Below are positions 9,020 to 16,914 of a stretch of 64,000 nucleotides of DNA, one piece after another; positions within the stretch are counted from its first letter, which is position 1, and every line of letters begins with the position of its first letter. The stretch is from VGJW01 sp035285595 (GTDB lineage: Bacteria; Cyanobacteriota; Sericytochromatia; S15B-MN24; VGJW01): the NCBI GenBank assembly GCA_035285595.1, contig JAYKGV010000062.1, positions 29,009-93,008 of the forward strand, read 5' to 3'. The position numbers and the translations under genes are program-made. The notes under the pieces were generated by a model, which ran no database searches, was not told the origin of the DNA, and worked only from the letters and a program-made list of their open reading frames with translations.

Positions 9020-10253
9020 CACGGACTTCGTAATGTAGGTGAGGCCCTGTCGTACGGCCTGTCATACCCACATTCGCAATGACATCTCCGGCTTCGACCG
9101 TCTGGCCTTGAGCGACGTGGATCCGGCTAGCATGGGCATAACGGGTGTGGACACCGCCTCCATGGTCAATTTCAACCATCTTGCCATACGCGCCGTCCCA
9201 CCCCGTGGCGACGACCACGCCGTCCCGGGCCGCCCTGATCGGCGTTCCCACGGGTGAGGTGATATCAAGTCCGGGATGAAAATGTGCCCCGCGAGGGCCA
9301 AAACTGCTCGAGACCGACCGCCGAGCCATGGGCCAGTGGAAAGCTTGACCAATGGCCCGTCCCACATCCTCGAACAAGCCACGATGCGTCACCGTCACAC
9401 GGCGTGGACGAGGAGCGACCGTTCCTTCGAGAGAAGGCACGAACACCGCCTTGCCTTGACGAAGCTTCCTGACGTCAGGATTGTACTTGAAGAATTCGGA
9501 CCTCTCTACGCTGTGGCGCCGCAGCAGCGCACCCAAGGTTTCCCCTCGGGTCACGACGTGATAAAAACCGTTCACCGGAGGAATGGTAAGTTCTCGTCCG
9601 ATTTGCAGAATGGTGCCAGAGTTGATGCCGTTGGACAAGTGGATACTCCGGACCTTGAGACCGAAACGCCGGGCGATTTTCTCGGCGGTATCGCCCTTAC
9701 GAACCTTCACTTTGCGGGGTCCCACGACTGGCACCACATCACTCCCCAGGCGAGAGGCCGTCCGTTGGCCGGGAGATCCCGGAGCGACACTTGCGACCTG
9801 CACAGGGGCCTCCGTGGGAACGACCGCCACAGACGGACCACGATCGGAGACCTTGACGGCAGATGAGCCCGACCCGGTCGCACTTCGATGGTCGGTCCCC
9901 TTCGCGACAACAAGAGCCAGGGAAGACAACGCCACGACCGCCACTGCAGTGGCAGTCCACTTGTCCTGGAGCCTCCGACGATCTCTCGCTGCACGCCAAT
10001 CCGTGGAGGTCCTGAAGACGGGCAGGTCACCCGACGAAACCTCGACTCCCGCCGCCAAAGCGGGATGGACTCCCGCGGCGGGTGGCCGCCAACGGCCCCG
10101 AAACAGAAGGGAAACCGGCCCGCGCGAAGCGGCGCGCCTCAGGCCGCCCCAGTTAAGAGGCACGTCACGATTCCCGGCGTCCTGGAATCGAAGGGCACCC
10201 AGGACGGGGAGATCATCAGAATCGCTGGAGCGAAGCGTCGTGGTAGCTGGCAT
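8982..10253 (-). CDS. LysM-M23 peptidase, membrane-anchored peptidoglycan hydrolase
   Basis: Envelope protein that binds and cleaves peptidoglycan, or an activator of that type. The 423-aa product has a basic cytoplasmic N-terminus of about 95 residues, one transmembrane helix (ATAVAVVALSSLALVVA), then two LysM repeats (VRKGDTAEKIARRFGL and VVTRGETLGALLRRH). A C-terminal M23 domain follows. The zinc ligands are intact: HPGLD (HxxxD) and PHLHYEV (HxH), so it is probably catalytically active rather than a NlpD-type pseudo-enzyme. A candidate promoter lies at 10307-10335. No strong ribosome site is visible before the ATG. Confidence 0.92.
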   Translation of the reverse strand: MPATTTLRSSDSDDLPVLGALRFQDAGNRDVPLNWGGLRRAASRGPVSLLFRGRWRPPAAGVHPALAAGVEVSSGDLPVFRTSTDWRAARDRRRLQDKWTATAVAVVALSSLALVVAKGTDHRSATGSGSSAVKVSDRGPSVAVVPTEAPVQVASVAPGSPGQRTASRLGSDVVPVVGPRKVKVRKGDTAEKIARRFGLKVRSIHLSNGINSGTILQIGRELTIPPVNGFYHVVTRGETLGALLRRHSVERSEFFKYNPDVRKLRQGKAVFVPSLEGTVAPRPRRVTVTHRGLFEDVGRAIGQAFHWPMARRSVSSSFGPRGAHFHPGLDITSPVGTPIRAARDGVVVATGWDGAYGKMVEIDHGGGVHTRYAHASRIHVAQGQTVEAGDVIANVGMTGRTTGPHLHYEVRVNGRPVNPRRFH

Positions 10254-10306
10254 GTCGGGATACTCGGAAACTGACCCTCGGCAAGGGCCCGCTCAACCGT
10301 CCCGTC

Positions 10307-10335
10307 AGGTTAACAGGTACAAAACAGTCCGTCAA
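10307..10335 (-). promoter_or_regulatory. Candidate promoter for the LysM/M23 gene
   Basis: On the minus strand TTGACG (10335-10330) is followed after 17 nt by TAACCT (10312-10307). The -35 box matches consensus at five of six positions; the -10 is weak. It would give a leader of about 45 nt. The -35 box touches the stop codon of the upstream PilZ-like gene. Confidence 0.35.
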
Positions 10336-10799
10336 ACGGCCCGTTCGGGAAGCCCGGACTCGTGGGCACGGGCCTGATGGACTAAGCGCCGCAGCATGCG
10401 CCGGATGGTGGTCGCCTCGTCCCGGCGTGGCTCCGTGACACGTCGCGTCGTACGCCCTGTCCCAGACTGCGGGGCCTCGGAAAGCAAAGCGCGGTACTCG
10501 GCAAGCTTGTCCTCTTGCCCCTCCACAAAATCAAGCCGCCACACCCGTGCGTGACCGCGTATTTCCCAATGCACGAGAACCTCGACAGGTCCCGATCCAC
10601 AGGGAAGCGTCAACTTCAGGGGTTCAAAACCATGCCAAGCCACGGGCGAATGGGACAGGAAGACCAGACCGTGCTCATCCAGCTCGGTCGACACACCCCG
10701 GTACGACACAGATTCGTCGGGTGCCGAAAGTGACAGCGGCAGTTGCAGCCGACCGGCGCGCGGGATCCCGAAGGAAGATGCAAACATGCCGTCCAGCAT
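10332..10799 (-). CDS. PilZ-like domain protein
   Basis: A 155-aa cytosolic protein. Residues 13-105 have the PilZ pattern: a basic start (IPRAGR) before LQLPLSL, then STELDEHGLVFLS, the FEPLKLTLPCGSGPVEV strand pair and WRLDFVEGQEDKLAEYRALL. PilZ proteins bind c-di-GMP through RxxxR and (D/N)xSxxG. Here the first motif is shortened to RAGR and the second is altered to ELDEHG, so ligand binding is doubtful. The C-terminus (about 45 residues) is Arg-rich and probably disordered. It lies upstream of the LysM/M23 gene on the same strand. The call is by pattern only. Confidence 0.55.
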   Translation of the reverse strand: MLDGMFASSFGIPRAGRLQLPLSLSAPDESVSYRGVSTELDEHGLVFLSHSPVAWHGFEPLKLTLPCGSGPVEVLVHWEIRGHARVWRLDFVEGQEDKLAEYRALLSEAPQSGTGRTTRRVTEPRRDEATTIRRMLRRLVHQARAHESGLPERAV

Positions 10800-10857
10800 G
10801 CCTGAATCTGCTTGGCCAGGCTGAGACGGCCGTCACGCCTTGGGGAACGCGAAGGGC

Positions 10858-11517
10858 CTAGACGACAGCAACAGCTTTTCGATGCTGCTCCCAATCCTTG
10901 AGGAATTTCTCGACACCCACGTCCGTCAACGGATGCTGGTACAACTGTTCAAGGATCTTGAAGGGCATCGTGCAGATGTGGGCCCCAAGCAGTGCGGCTT
11001 GAGCTACGTGCCGCGGATGGCGCACCGAGGCCACCAGAACCTCCGTGGCCATGCCATAGTGGCGGAACATCTGGAGAATCTCAGCAATCAGGGCCATGCC
11101 GTCCTGCCCTACGTCATCGACCCGACCGACGAAGGGACTCACCATGGTTGCGCCGGCCTTGGCCGCAAGCAGTGCCTGATTCACACTGAAGCAAAGCGTG
11201 ACATTGGTCTTGATGCCCTCGGAAGCGCAAGACCGCACCGCGCGAAGACCTTCGGGGGTCAGCGGCAGCTTTACCACGACATTGGGAGCCCAGGTCACGA
11301 AGCGTCGGGCCTCGGCCATCATCCCGTCGTGATCAAGACTTATGGCTTCCGCACTCACGGGGCCCGAACACAAGGCGACGATCTCGCGAATCAAGGACTC
11401 GTGATCCACCCCCTCCTTCATCACGAGAGAGGGATTGGTCGTGACCCCATCAAGCATGCCCAAATCGGCGGCCTTGCGGATCTCGGCAACATTGCCCGTA
11501 TCAAGGAAGAACTTCAT
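10858..11517 (-). CDS. tal: Transaldolase, TalC/fructose-6-phosphate aldolase subfamily
   Basis: Small TIM-barrel transaldolase of the pentose phosphate pathway, 219 aa, the size of the TalC/FSA group. Family blocks are MKFFLDTGNVAEI, LDGVTTNPSLVMK, the Schiff-base Lys in NVVVKLPLT, GIKTNVTLCFSVNQALLAAKAGA and SPFVGRVDD. An ATG nine bases further out (11526) is also possible, but the MKFFLDT start matches the family exactly. Sequence alone does not separate transaldolase from F6P aldolase activity. No operon partner is evident. Confidence 0.93.
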   Translation of the reverse strand: MKFFLDTGNVAEIRKAADLGMLDGVTTNPSLVMKEGVDHESLIREIVALCSGPVSAEAISLDHDGMMAEARRFVTWAPNVVVKLPLTPEGLRAVRSCASEGIKTNVTLCFSVNQALLAAKAGATMVSPFVGRVDDVGQDGMALIAEILQMFRHYGMATEVLVASVRHPRHVAQAALLGAHICTMPFKILEQLYQHPLTDVGVEKFLKDWEQHRKAVAVV

Positions 11518-11559
11518 GGACACCATCCTACTTCATCCCACCGGGGATGCACCGCCGCC

Positions 11560-12129
11560 TCAATAACCTGGATATCCCCCGGGCATCCCAGGCACTTGAG
11601 ACTGGGGCGGGGTCACACCAGAGGTCGCCCCGTCGAGAATCGTGACGGTGGCACCATCGATCTTCCAGTGCTTGTCGGTGAACTGTTCGACCTGGACCGC
11701 ACCCGCAGCAACCTCGACCTGCCGGGTCTGGACCCGATCCGCAAGAGCCACCCCACTATCGGTGAACTGGACCTTGAGGGTCCCACGCAGGGGGACCTGG
11801 GAAGAGTTGCGGATCTCCACGTAAGCCACCTTGGTACCCACCAGGCCGAAAATCATCCCGTTGTCGAACTTGGTCAAGGTCGCCTGTAGACGAGGCATCG
11901 GCAGCAAGGGCGTGGCAACGGGAACTGAGGCTGGTGGGGGGGTGATGGCTCCTCCACCGGGAAAGACGACCGGAGCAGTGGACGGAGCCACCTGGGTCGG
12001 CTGGCGATAACCCGCAGGCAAACTCCCCCCGGCCGGCACCTGGGTGGCCACCTCGACCTTGCCGCAGCCCACCGCCAGCAAAGGCCACGCCACCAAGCCA
12101 ACGAGAACAGGATGAGCCTGGATCTTCAT
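11560..12129 (-). CDS. Lipoprotein of unknown function
   Basis: A 189-aa predicted lipoprotein. The ATG at 12129 gives a short basic start, a hydrophobic stretch and the lipobox LLAVGC; the frame extends further to 12195 but without signal-peptide character. A Pro/Ala/Val linker of about 60 residues leads to a compact domain of about 80 residues (GLVGTKVAYVEIRNSSQVPLR and on). This looks like a beta-sandwich of the FxLYD kind. The tail is Gly/Pro-rich. I do not recognise a family. It lies 42 bp upstream of the transaldolase start, on the same strand. Confidence 0.75.
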   Translation of the reverse strand: MKIQAHPVLVGLVAWPLLAVGCGKVEVATQVPAGGSLPAGYRQPTQVAPSTAPVVFPGGGAITPPPASVPVATPLLPMPRLQATLTKFDNGMIFGLVGTKVAYVEIRNSSQVPLRGTLKVQFTDSGVALADRVQTRQVEVAAGAVQVEQFTDKHWKIDGATVTILDGATSGVTPPQSQVPGMPGGYPGY

Positions 12130-12320
12130 GCCATGGTCATCGCCGTGGCCAAGCCCGTTCCTGCCCAAACTCAAGTTAAAAACCATCGAAATCAAGGTTA
12201 ATCCGACCTACCGACAGCCAGAACCCACGGCTTGAAATCTCCCGGACGGGGTACATAGCGGGGCGAAACCCCGGGCAAACGGTGGCGTCGGGGGGGGCGA
12301 GACAGGAACGGGCGGTACGT

Positions 12321-13568
12321 ATGGGCAAGGTCGCGCTGGTCCTCACGGGCGGTGTGGCCAAGGGAGCCTACGAGGCCGGGGTCATCCAAGCGCTTGCGGA
12401 GCGGCAGGTGATACCCGACGTCATCGTCGGTATTTCCGCAGGTGCCATCAACGGGACTTTCGCGGCCAGTGCCATCGCGTACGGGAATTTTCGCCCAGAA
12501 GTTGTCGCCGAGGACCTCTGCTGGCTGTGGGAACACAAGGTCAACGCGCGGAACCTGTACGACGGGGGTCATCGGGCCCAGGATGTCGACGTGGCCCATC
12601 GTTCCCTCGCCAGTCTCTTCGGCCGGCTGGGCATCGACCCACTGAGACGTCAATACCTGCCGAGAATCGGCTGGGACACGCTCGTGGCGTTCGAGAAGCT
12701 GGTCCGTGGAGACTTCTCGTCGCTCATCTCCCATGACTTCCTGCAGAGCCTGCTGGATTCACGCTTGTTCCCGGTGCCCGACGTCGTCCGCGAGGTTACC
12801 TTGAGCGTGGTCACCACCAACCTGCAAGGTGCAACGGTCATGACGGCCGGAGATGACATCGATGCCCGCTTCTCCCACTACGAAGACTTTCGCTGGCGAA
12901 AAATGAGCCGTGCGGAGTGGGACGAATTCATCCCGAGGCTGAGCGATCGCATCTTGGCTTCGAGCTCTTTCCCCTTCGTCTTTCCCCCGAGGCGCATCGA
13001 CCACGAGGATGGTGCCCATAGGCTGCATGTCGACGGGGGCATGATGGACTGTGCGCCTGTCGGCAGAGCCATACGGATGGACCCTGAGGTCGATACAGTG
13101 CTGGTCTCCCTGGGGTCGACCATTCTCGGCGAGGATCTCGAGATGGAGGCTTCTCTGCCGAATATGATCGCACGCGTGATGACCATCATGGCCGGCCGGT
13201 TCATCATCGCCAACTACAGGAAGGTCATCCGGGTCAATCGCCAACTGGAGGCCTTGGCACCCTTTCTTGAACGGGACAACCGCGGCAAGGCGCGACGCAC
13301 ACGCAAAAACGAAGAGCTCTGCAAGGCAGCGGGCTTCCGTGGACTGGACGACTTCTTGTCGCGCAGGGTGGTGCGCCTGATCCCCATCTCACCCCCGGGT
13401 GGATTGACAGGCGGAGTCTTCGACGGTTTCTTCAAGCCCGCCTTGCTTCGCGAATATATTGCCCAGGGCTACAAGGACACGCTCGCGGCTCTGCCAGAGG
13501 ACGACCCACTCGTTCAGGGTGTGGAACCATCTCCGGCGCGAAATCGTCGTTCCCGCCCCAAGGCTTGA
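12321..13568 (+). CDS. Patatin-like phospholipase
   Basis: Serine lipid acyl hydrolase of the patatin family, 415 aa. It shows the glycine-rich oxyanion loop (LTGGVAKGAYEAGV), the nucleophile elbow GISAG with Ser39, and the dyad aspartate in VDGGMMD (Asp238). Together these form an intact Ser-Asp dyad. The ATG at 12321 was chosen because the patatin domain begins directly there; the frame opens at 12282 with no supporting signal. No signal peptide or C-terminal barrel is present, so it is probably cytosolic. Phospholipid or acyl-thioester substrates are possible. Its stop is 10 nt before the next start. Confidence 0.92.
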   Translation: MGKVALVLTGGVAKGAYEAGVIQALAERQVIPDVIVGISAGAINGTFAASAIAYGNFRPEVVAEDLCWLWEHKVNARNLYDGGHRAQDVDVAHRSLASLFGRLGIDPLRRQYLPRIGWDTLVAFEKLVRGDFSSLISHDFLQSLLDSRLFPVPDVVREVTLSVVTTNLQGATVMTAGDDIDARFSHYEDFRWRKMSRAEWDEFIPRLSDRILASSSFPFVFPPRRIDHEDGAHRLHVDGGMMDCAPVGRAIRMDPEVDTVLVSLGSTILGEDLEMEASLPNMIARVMTIMAGRFIIANYRKVIRVNRQLEALAPFLERDNRGKARRTRKNEELCKAAGFRGLDDFLSRRVVRLIPISPPGGLTGGVFDGFFKPALLREYIAQGYKDTLAALPEDDPLVQGVEPSPARNRRSRPKA

Positions 13569-13578
13569 ACCCGAGGCC

Positions 13579-14229
13579 ATGAAGTACGTCCTGCTCGTGG
13601 GGCTTTCCATCGTTGTTGCGATGGCCACGACCCAGAGAGTAGCCGCTCAGGCGTGGCAGGAGAACTCCGCAACGGCCATAACCACGGAACCTCCCTCCTC
13701 CGTGACGGCCGACGAACCTGCGACGGCCCAGCCAGCCTCCCCATCGGTCGTCCCCATGGTTGCAGCCACGGTCTCCCCACCCGCATCCCCCGGAGAGACC
13801 GTCGCGGGCACGAAAGAAGAAGAGTCCTGGCCGGTGCCGGCCGTTGATTACGAGATTTCCTTCGAGTCTGTCCAAGGTCCGGGACTGCTCAGCTTGCCAG
13901 GAACGGGCTCGTTCAGGCTTGCGATCCGAAATCTCACGGCCACCCCATTCTCCGACCTAGGTCTCAGGTTCGTAGCGCTACGACCCATCGCCGGACTTCC
14001 GGCAACCGGTTCTGTGGCCCTGCCCCCGTTGCTACCGGGGGTGGAACAAGGGTTGCGCTGGGATCTGCAGGCCGAAGCCGGTGTCGGGGAGGGGGCTGCC
14101 CCCGGCGGTGAAGGGGAGGCCGAATCCATCGATTATGTTTTTGAATTCACCGGTGGTGGGGAGGCCTTTCTGCCGCCGTCTCGGGTACGCATCAACCTGC
14201 AAACGCGCAAAGACCTGCCGAGCCCCTGA
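13579..14229 (+). CDS. Secreted protein of unknown function
   Basis: A 216-aa protein with a clear signal peptide (MKYVLLVGLSIVVAMA, likely cleaved after RVAAQA). A Thr/Pro/Ala-rich linker of about 60 residues leads to a C-terminal beta-rich domain of about 110 residues (DYEISFESVQGPG onward). That domain resembles an immunoglobulin-like or DUF11-like sandwich (GSFRLAIRNLTATPFSDLGLRF). The linker-plus-sandwich layout recalls the lipoprotein at 11560-12129. It sits between the patatin and lgt genes with gaps of 10 and 26 nt. I do not recognise a named family. Confidence 0.7.
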   Translation: MKYVLLVGLSIVVAMATTQRVAAQAWQENSATAITTEPPSSVTADEPATAQPASPSVVPMVAATVSPPASPGETVAGTKEEESWPVPAVDYEISFESVQGPGLLSLPGTGSFRLAIRNLTATPFSDLGLRFVALRPIAGLPATGSVALPPLLPGVEQGLRWDLQAEAGVGEGAAPGGEGEAESIDYVFEFTGGGEAFLPPSRVRINLQTRKDLPSP

Positions 14230-14255
14230 ATCGCCCCGTGCTAGACTTGCCGGAC

Positions 14256-15122
14256 GTGAATCCCGTCGCTTTCGAGCTCGGCCCGCTGACCCTTCATTGG
14301 TACAGCCTCATGCTGCTGACCGGAGCCGGTGCCGGACTGTTTCTCGCCCGCACGCTCGCTGCGTACCGCGGCTTCGACCCGGACATCCTGGTGGATGTCC
14401 TGCTCTGGGGAGGAGCTGCCGCCTTGATCGGCGCCAGGGCTTGGTATGTCGCCTTCAAATGGCAGGACATCTACCGTCACGCCCCGTGGGAAGCCCTCTA
14501 CCCGTGGCGCGGAGGCTTGGCCATCCACGGCGGAGTCTTGGCCGGCGTCGTGGCCTGTGCCTTCATCGCGCGCCGTCGAAACCTTGGGCTGGCGACCCTT
14601 TTGGATCTTGCAAGTCCTGGCTTGTTGCTCGGCCAGGTGATCGGTCGCTGGGGAAACTGGTTCAACCAAGAGGCCTATGGCGTACCCGCGCTGGCCCCAG
14701 CCTCGTGGCCAGACTTTCTCAAGGACCCCACGGGACACCTCGCGTGGGGACTCCCGATCGAGGCCGTCCGACGCGTGACGCCCTATGACGACCTCATCGT
14801 TTGGCCGCTCTCCACCCGGTTCCATCCCACCTTCCTCTACGAGTCGCTGTGGGACCTCGCGGGCCTGCTGGGCGTCCTGCACGTCGCGTTTCGCCATCGT
14901 CCCCCGGCTGGCGCCGTGGCGTGCCTCTACCTGCTGACGTGGGGCAGCGGGAGAGCGTGGATTGAAGGCCTGAGGGCAGATGCCCTCCTGCTTCCCCTGC
15001 CAGGTGGCAGCCTGCGGATTGCGCAGGCTGCCAGTATCCTCATGGCAGGAGCCGCCACCTTGGTCTTGGCCTGGTTGCTGCGGCGCAACACCCGGGTAAG
15101 CTCCGTGGAGGAACATTCATGA
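14256..15122 (+). CDS. lgt: Prolipoprotein diacylglyceryl transferase
   Basis: Inner-membrane enzyme that moves diacylglycerol from phosphatidylglycerol to the lipobox Cys, the first step of lipoprotein maturation. The family signature GRWGNWFNQEAYG is present, with the upstream GGLAIHGGVLAG (essential His) and the C-terminal GSGRAWIEGLRAD (essential Arg). There are about seven membrane helices and 288 aa. GTG 14256 was preferred over GTG 14238, because the product then begins VNPVAFELGPLTLHWYSLM like its homologues. It supports the many lipoproteins in this window. The stop overlaps the next ATG (ATGA). Confidence 0.95.
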   Translation: MNPVAFELGPLTLHWYSLMLLTGAGAGLFLARTLAAYRGFDPDILVDVLLWGGAAALIGARAWYVAFKWQDIYRHAPWEALYPWRGGLAIHGGVLAGVVACAFIARRRNLGLATLLDLASPGLLLGQVIGRWGNWFNQEAYGVPALAPASWPDFLKDPTGHLAWGLPIEAVRRVTPYDDLIVWPLSTRFHPTFLYESLWDLAGLLGVLHVAFRHRPPAGAVACLYLLTWGSGRAWIEGLRADALLLPLPGGSLRIAQAASILMAGAATLVLAWLLRRNTRVSSVEEHS

Positions 15123-15442
15123 TTTGCCCCTCGTGCGGGTTCCGGGACGCAGGCCGCTTCTGCAAGCATTGTGGGGCTCCCCTGATTGCCGAGGACGTCG
15201 CCAAGGAACGGGAGACACCGCAGCACGCCGGTGTGACCCTCCCCCCGCCAAGTGCGGAGGAAGGTTTCAAGGCGGAACAACTGCTGGAGGATGGCACCTC
15301 TCTAGAGGGCCATGGTCACTCCCTTGCGGATGCCGAAGAAGCTTCGGCAGGCCAAGGGAATTCCTTCGGGCTTTTTCTGGTGATGCTGCTGGTCGTGGCC
15401 TTCGTGGTCTTTGCCGTCAAGATGATGGGTGGTGCGACTTGA
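15119..15442 (+). CDS. Zinc-ribbon membrane protein
   Basis: A 107-aa protein. An N-terminal zinc ribbon (CPSC then CKHC, 8 residues between) is followed by an acidic, probably flexible linker of about 55 residues. It ends in a C-terminal transmembrane helix (FGLFLVMLLVVAFVVFAV), so the ribbon faces the cytoplasm if tail-anchored. Zinc ribbons of this type (zf-ribbon_3 class) are often found on small membrane proteins of unknown role. It is coupled to lgt by an ATGA overlap and to the next gene by a likely TTGA overlap. Confidence 0.8.
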   Translation: MICPSCGFRDAGRFCKHCGAPLIAEDVAKERETPQHAGVTLPPPSAEEGFKAEQLLEDGTSLEGHGHSLADAEEASAGQGNSFGLFLVMLLVVAFVVFAVKMMGGAT

Positions 15443-16914
15443 ACGGCCCCATTTCCGGCGGAACCGCGACGGGTTGTCCAGGATTGGATGTCGGGGAAGC
15501 ACGACGTGTGGCGGCGGCTATCAATGAGGCTGCGGGGAAGCATCCGGTCTTTCGCCAGAATCGTCGGCCTCTTCAGCCGGGGCAAAACACCTCTTGGCGC
15601 ATCTCGCCCGAACCCTTCTGCCTGCCGTCCGAAACGGTTCTCGCCCTGCGTGCGCTGGGGCCGGTCCTTCTCGCCTTCATGAAGGCTTCCCAGAAGCTCT
15701 ATCAGGACAGCGTGCACGGCCGAGCGCCTGCCTGGGTCGCAGAATGGCTGGACATGGGCAAGCCGGCGCATCTCGTCTCCTTCAGTCGCATGAATCGCTT
15801 CAAGCAGCAGCTTCCTGCCGTCATCCGGCCGGACCTCATCATCACGGACGAAGGACGGCTCCTGTGCTGCGAGTTGGATTCCTTGCCCGGCGGCATCGGC
15901 TTCGTGGACTCGATGGCCCGGACCTACCACGCCCTCGGCCATGATCTCATCGGAGGAGCTACGGGCATGGCGGAAGGTTTCGCCCGCATGATCCGCTCTC
16001 AGACCGAGGTGACCGACCCCTTTCTCGCGATCGTCATCTCCCAGGAATCCGCGGACTACTGGGAGGAAATGGCTTGGCTGGGCCAGCGCCTTGAAGATCT
16101 GGGACTTCGGACCGCGGTACTTCGTCCCGAGAGCCTCTCCTTCACGGAAGAGGGGCTATTTCACGAGGGACGACGCATCGACGTGGTCTACCGATTCTTC
16201 GAGCTTTTCGATCTGGCCAACATTCCAAAGGCTGAAGTCATCCAATATCTTGTCAAGAAGCAGAAGGTGGCCATCACTCCTCCCTTCAAGCCGCAGCTAG
16301 AGGAGAAAGGGCTGTTTGCCTTGCTGCATCACCCTGGCCTCAAAGCATGGTGGCAGACTCATCTGGGAGAGGCACACCTCGCACGCCTGACCGATCTGCT
16401 GCCCAGAACGTGGCTGCTTGACCCCTCTCCCATGCCCCCGCAGGGCGTCATTCCCGGTCTCAGCATCGGGGGACGGCCCGTCGGACACTTCCGGGAACTT
16501 ACTGGTACCTCGAAGCGAGAACGCACCTTCGTGGTCAAGCCCTCAGGATTCTCACCTCTGGCGTGGGGCAGCCGTGGTGTGGCGTTCGGGCACGATCTGC
16601 CCCAAACAGAGTGGGAGTCCGCACTTGAGCGTGCGATGGCCCAATGGCAGCACGGAACTCCCCACCTGCTGCAGGAGTACCACAAACCTCGCAAAGTCCA
16701 GGTGCGATACTATGACGCCGCGGCGGACGAGATCCGTCCGATGACAGGCCGTGCCCGCATCTGCCCGTTCTACTTCGTGGCGGGAGACCAGGTCACGCTC
16801 GGAGGAATCCTCACAACCATCTGTCCCGCTGACAAGCTGGCCATCCACGGCATGGTGGATGCCGTCATGGTTCCCGCCCGAACAGAGATTCAACTGGCGA
16901 CAGAACCCGCCTGA
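15439..16914 (+). CDS. ATP-grasp-like protein of unknown function
   Basis: A product of about 491 aa. The pattern IRPDLIITDEGRLLCCELDSLPGGIGF, then a central KPSGFSPLAWGSRGV and a late EIRPMTGRARICPF, resembles ATP-grasp ligases of the glutathionylspermidine-synthase or circularly permuted type. I cannot assign a substrate. The open frame extends back to 15124 across the zinc-ribbon gene, so the start must be later. TTG 15439, overlapping the previous TGA (TTGA), is likely, with TTG 15484 and GTG 15508 as alternatives. There is no signal peptide. The last 25 bp overlap the convergent HD-GYP gene. Confidence 0.6.
   Translation: MNGPISGGTATGCPGLDVGEARRVAAAINEAAGKHPVFRQNRRPLQPGQNTSWRISPEPFCLPSETVLALRALGPVLLAFMKASQKLYQDSVHGRAPAWVAEWLDMGKPAHLVSFSRMNRFKQQLPAVIRPDLIITDEGRLLCCELDSLPGGIGFVDSMARTYHALGHDLIGGATGMAEGFARMIRSQTEVTDPFLAIVISQESADYWEEMAWLGQRLEDLGLRTAVLRPESLSFTEEGLFHEGRRIDVVYRFFELFDLANIPKAEVIQYLVKKQKVAITPPFKPQLEEKGLFALLHHPGLKAWWQTHLGEAHLARLTDLLPRTWLLDPSPMPPQGVIPGLSIGGRPVGHFRELTGTSKRERTFVVKPSGFSPLAWGSRGVAFGHDLPQTEWESALERAMAQWQHGTPHLLQEYHKPRKVQVRYYDAAADEIRPMTGRARICPFYFVAGDQVTLGGILTTICPADKLAIHGMVDAVMVPARTEIQLATEPA

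Noticed and set aside
10840..11889. 349-aa plus-strand open frame
   Set aside because: Antisense to transaldolase and the lipoprotein, both supported by family motifs or a lipobox.
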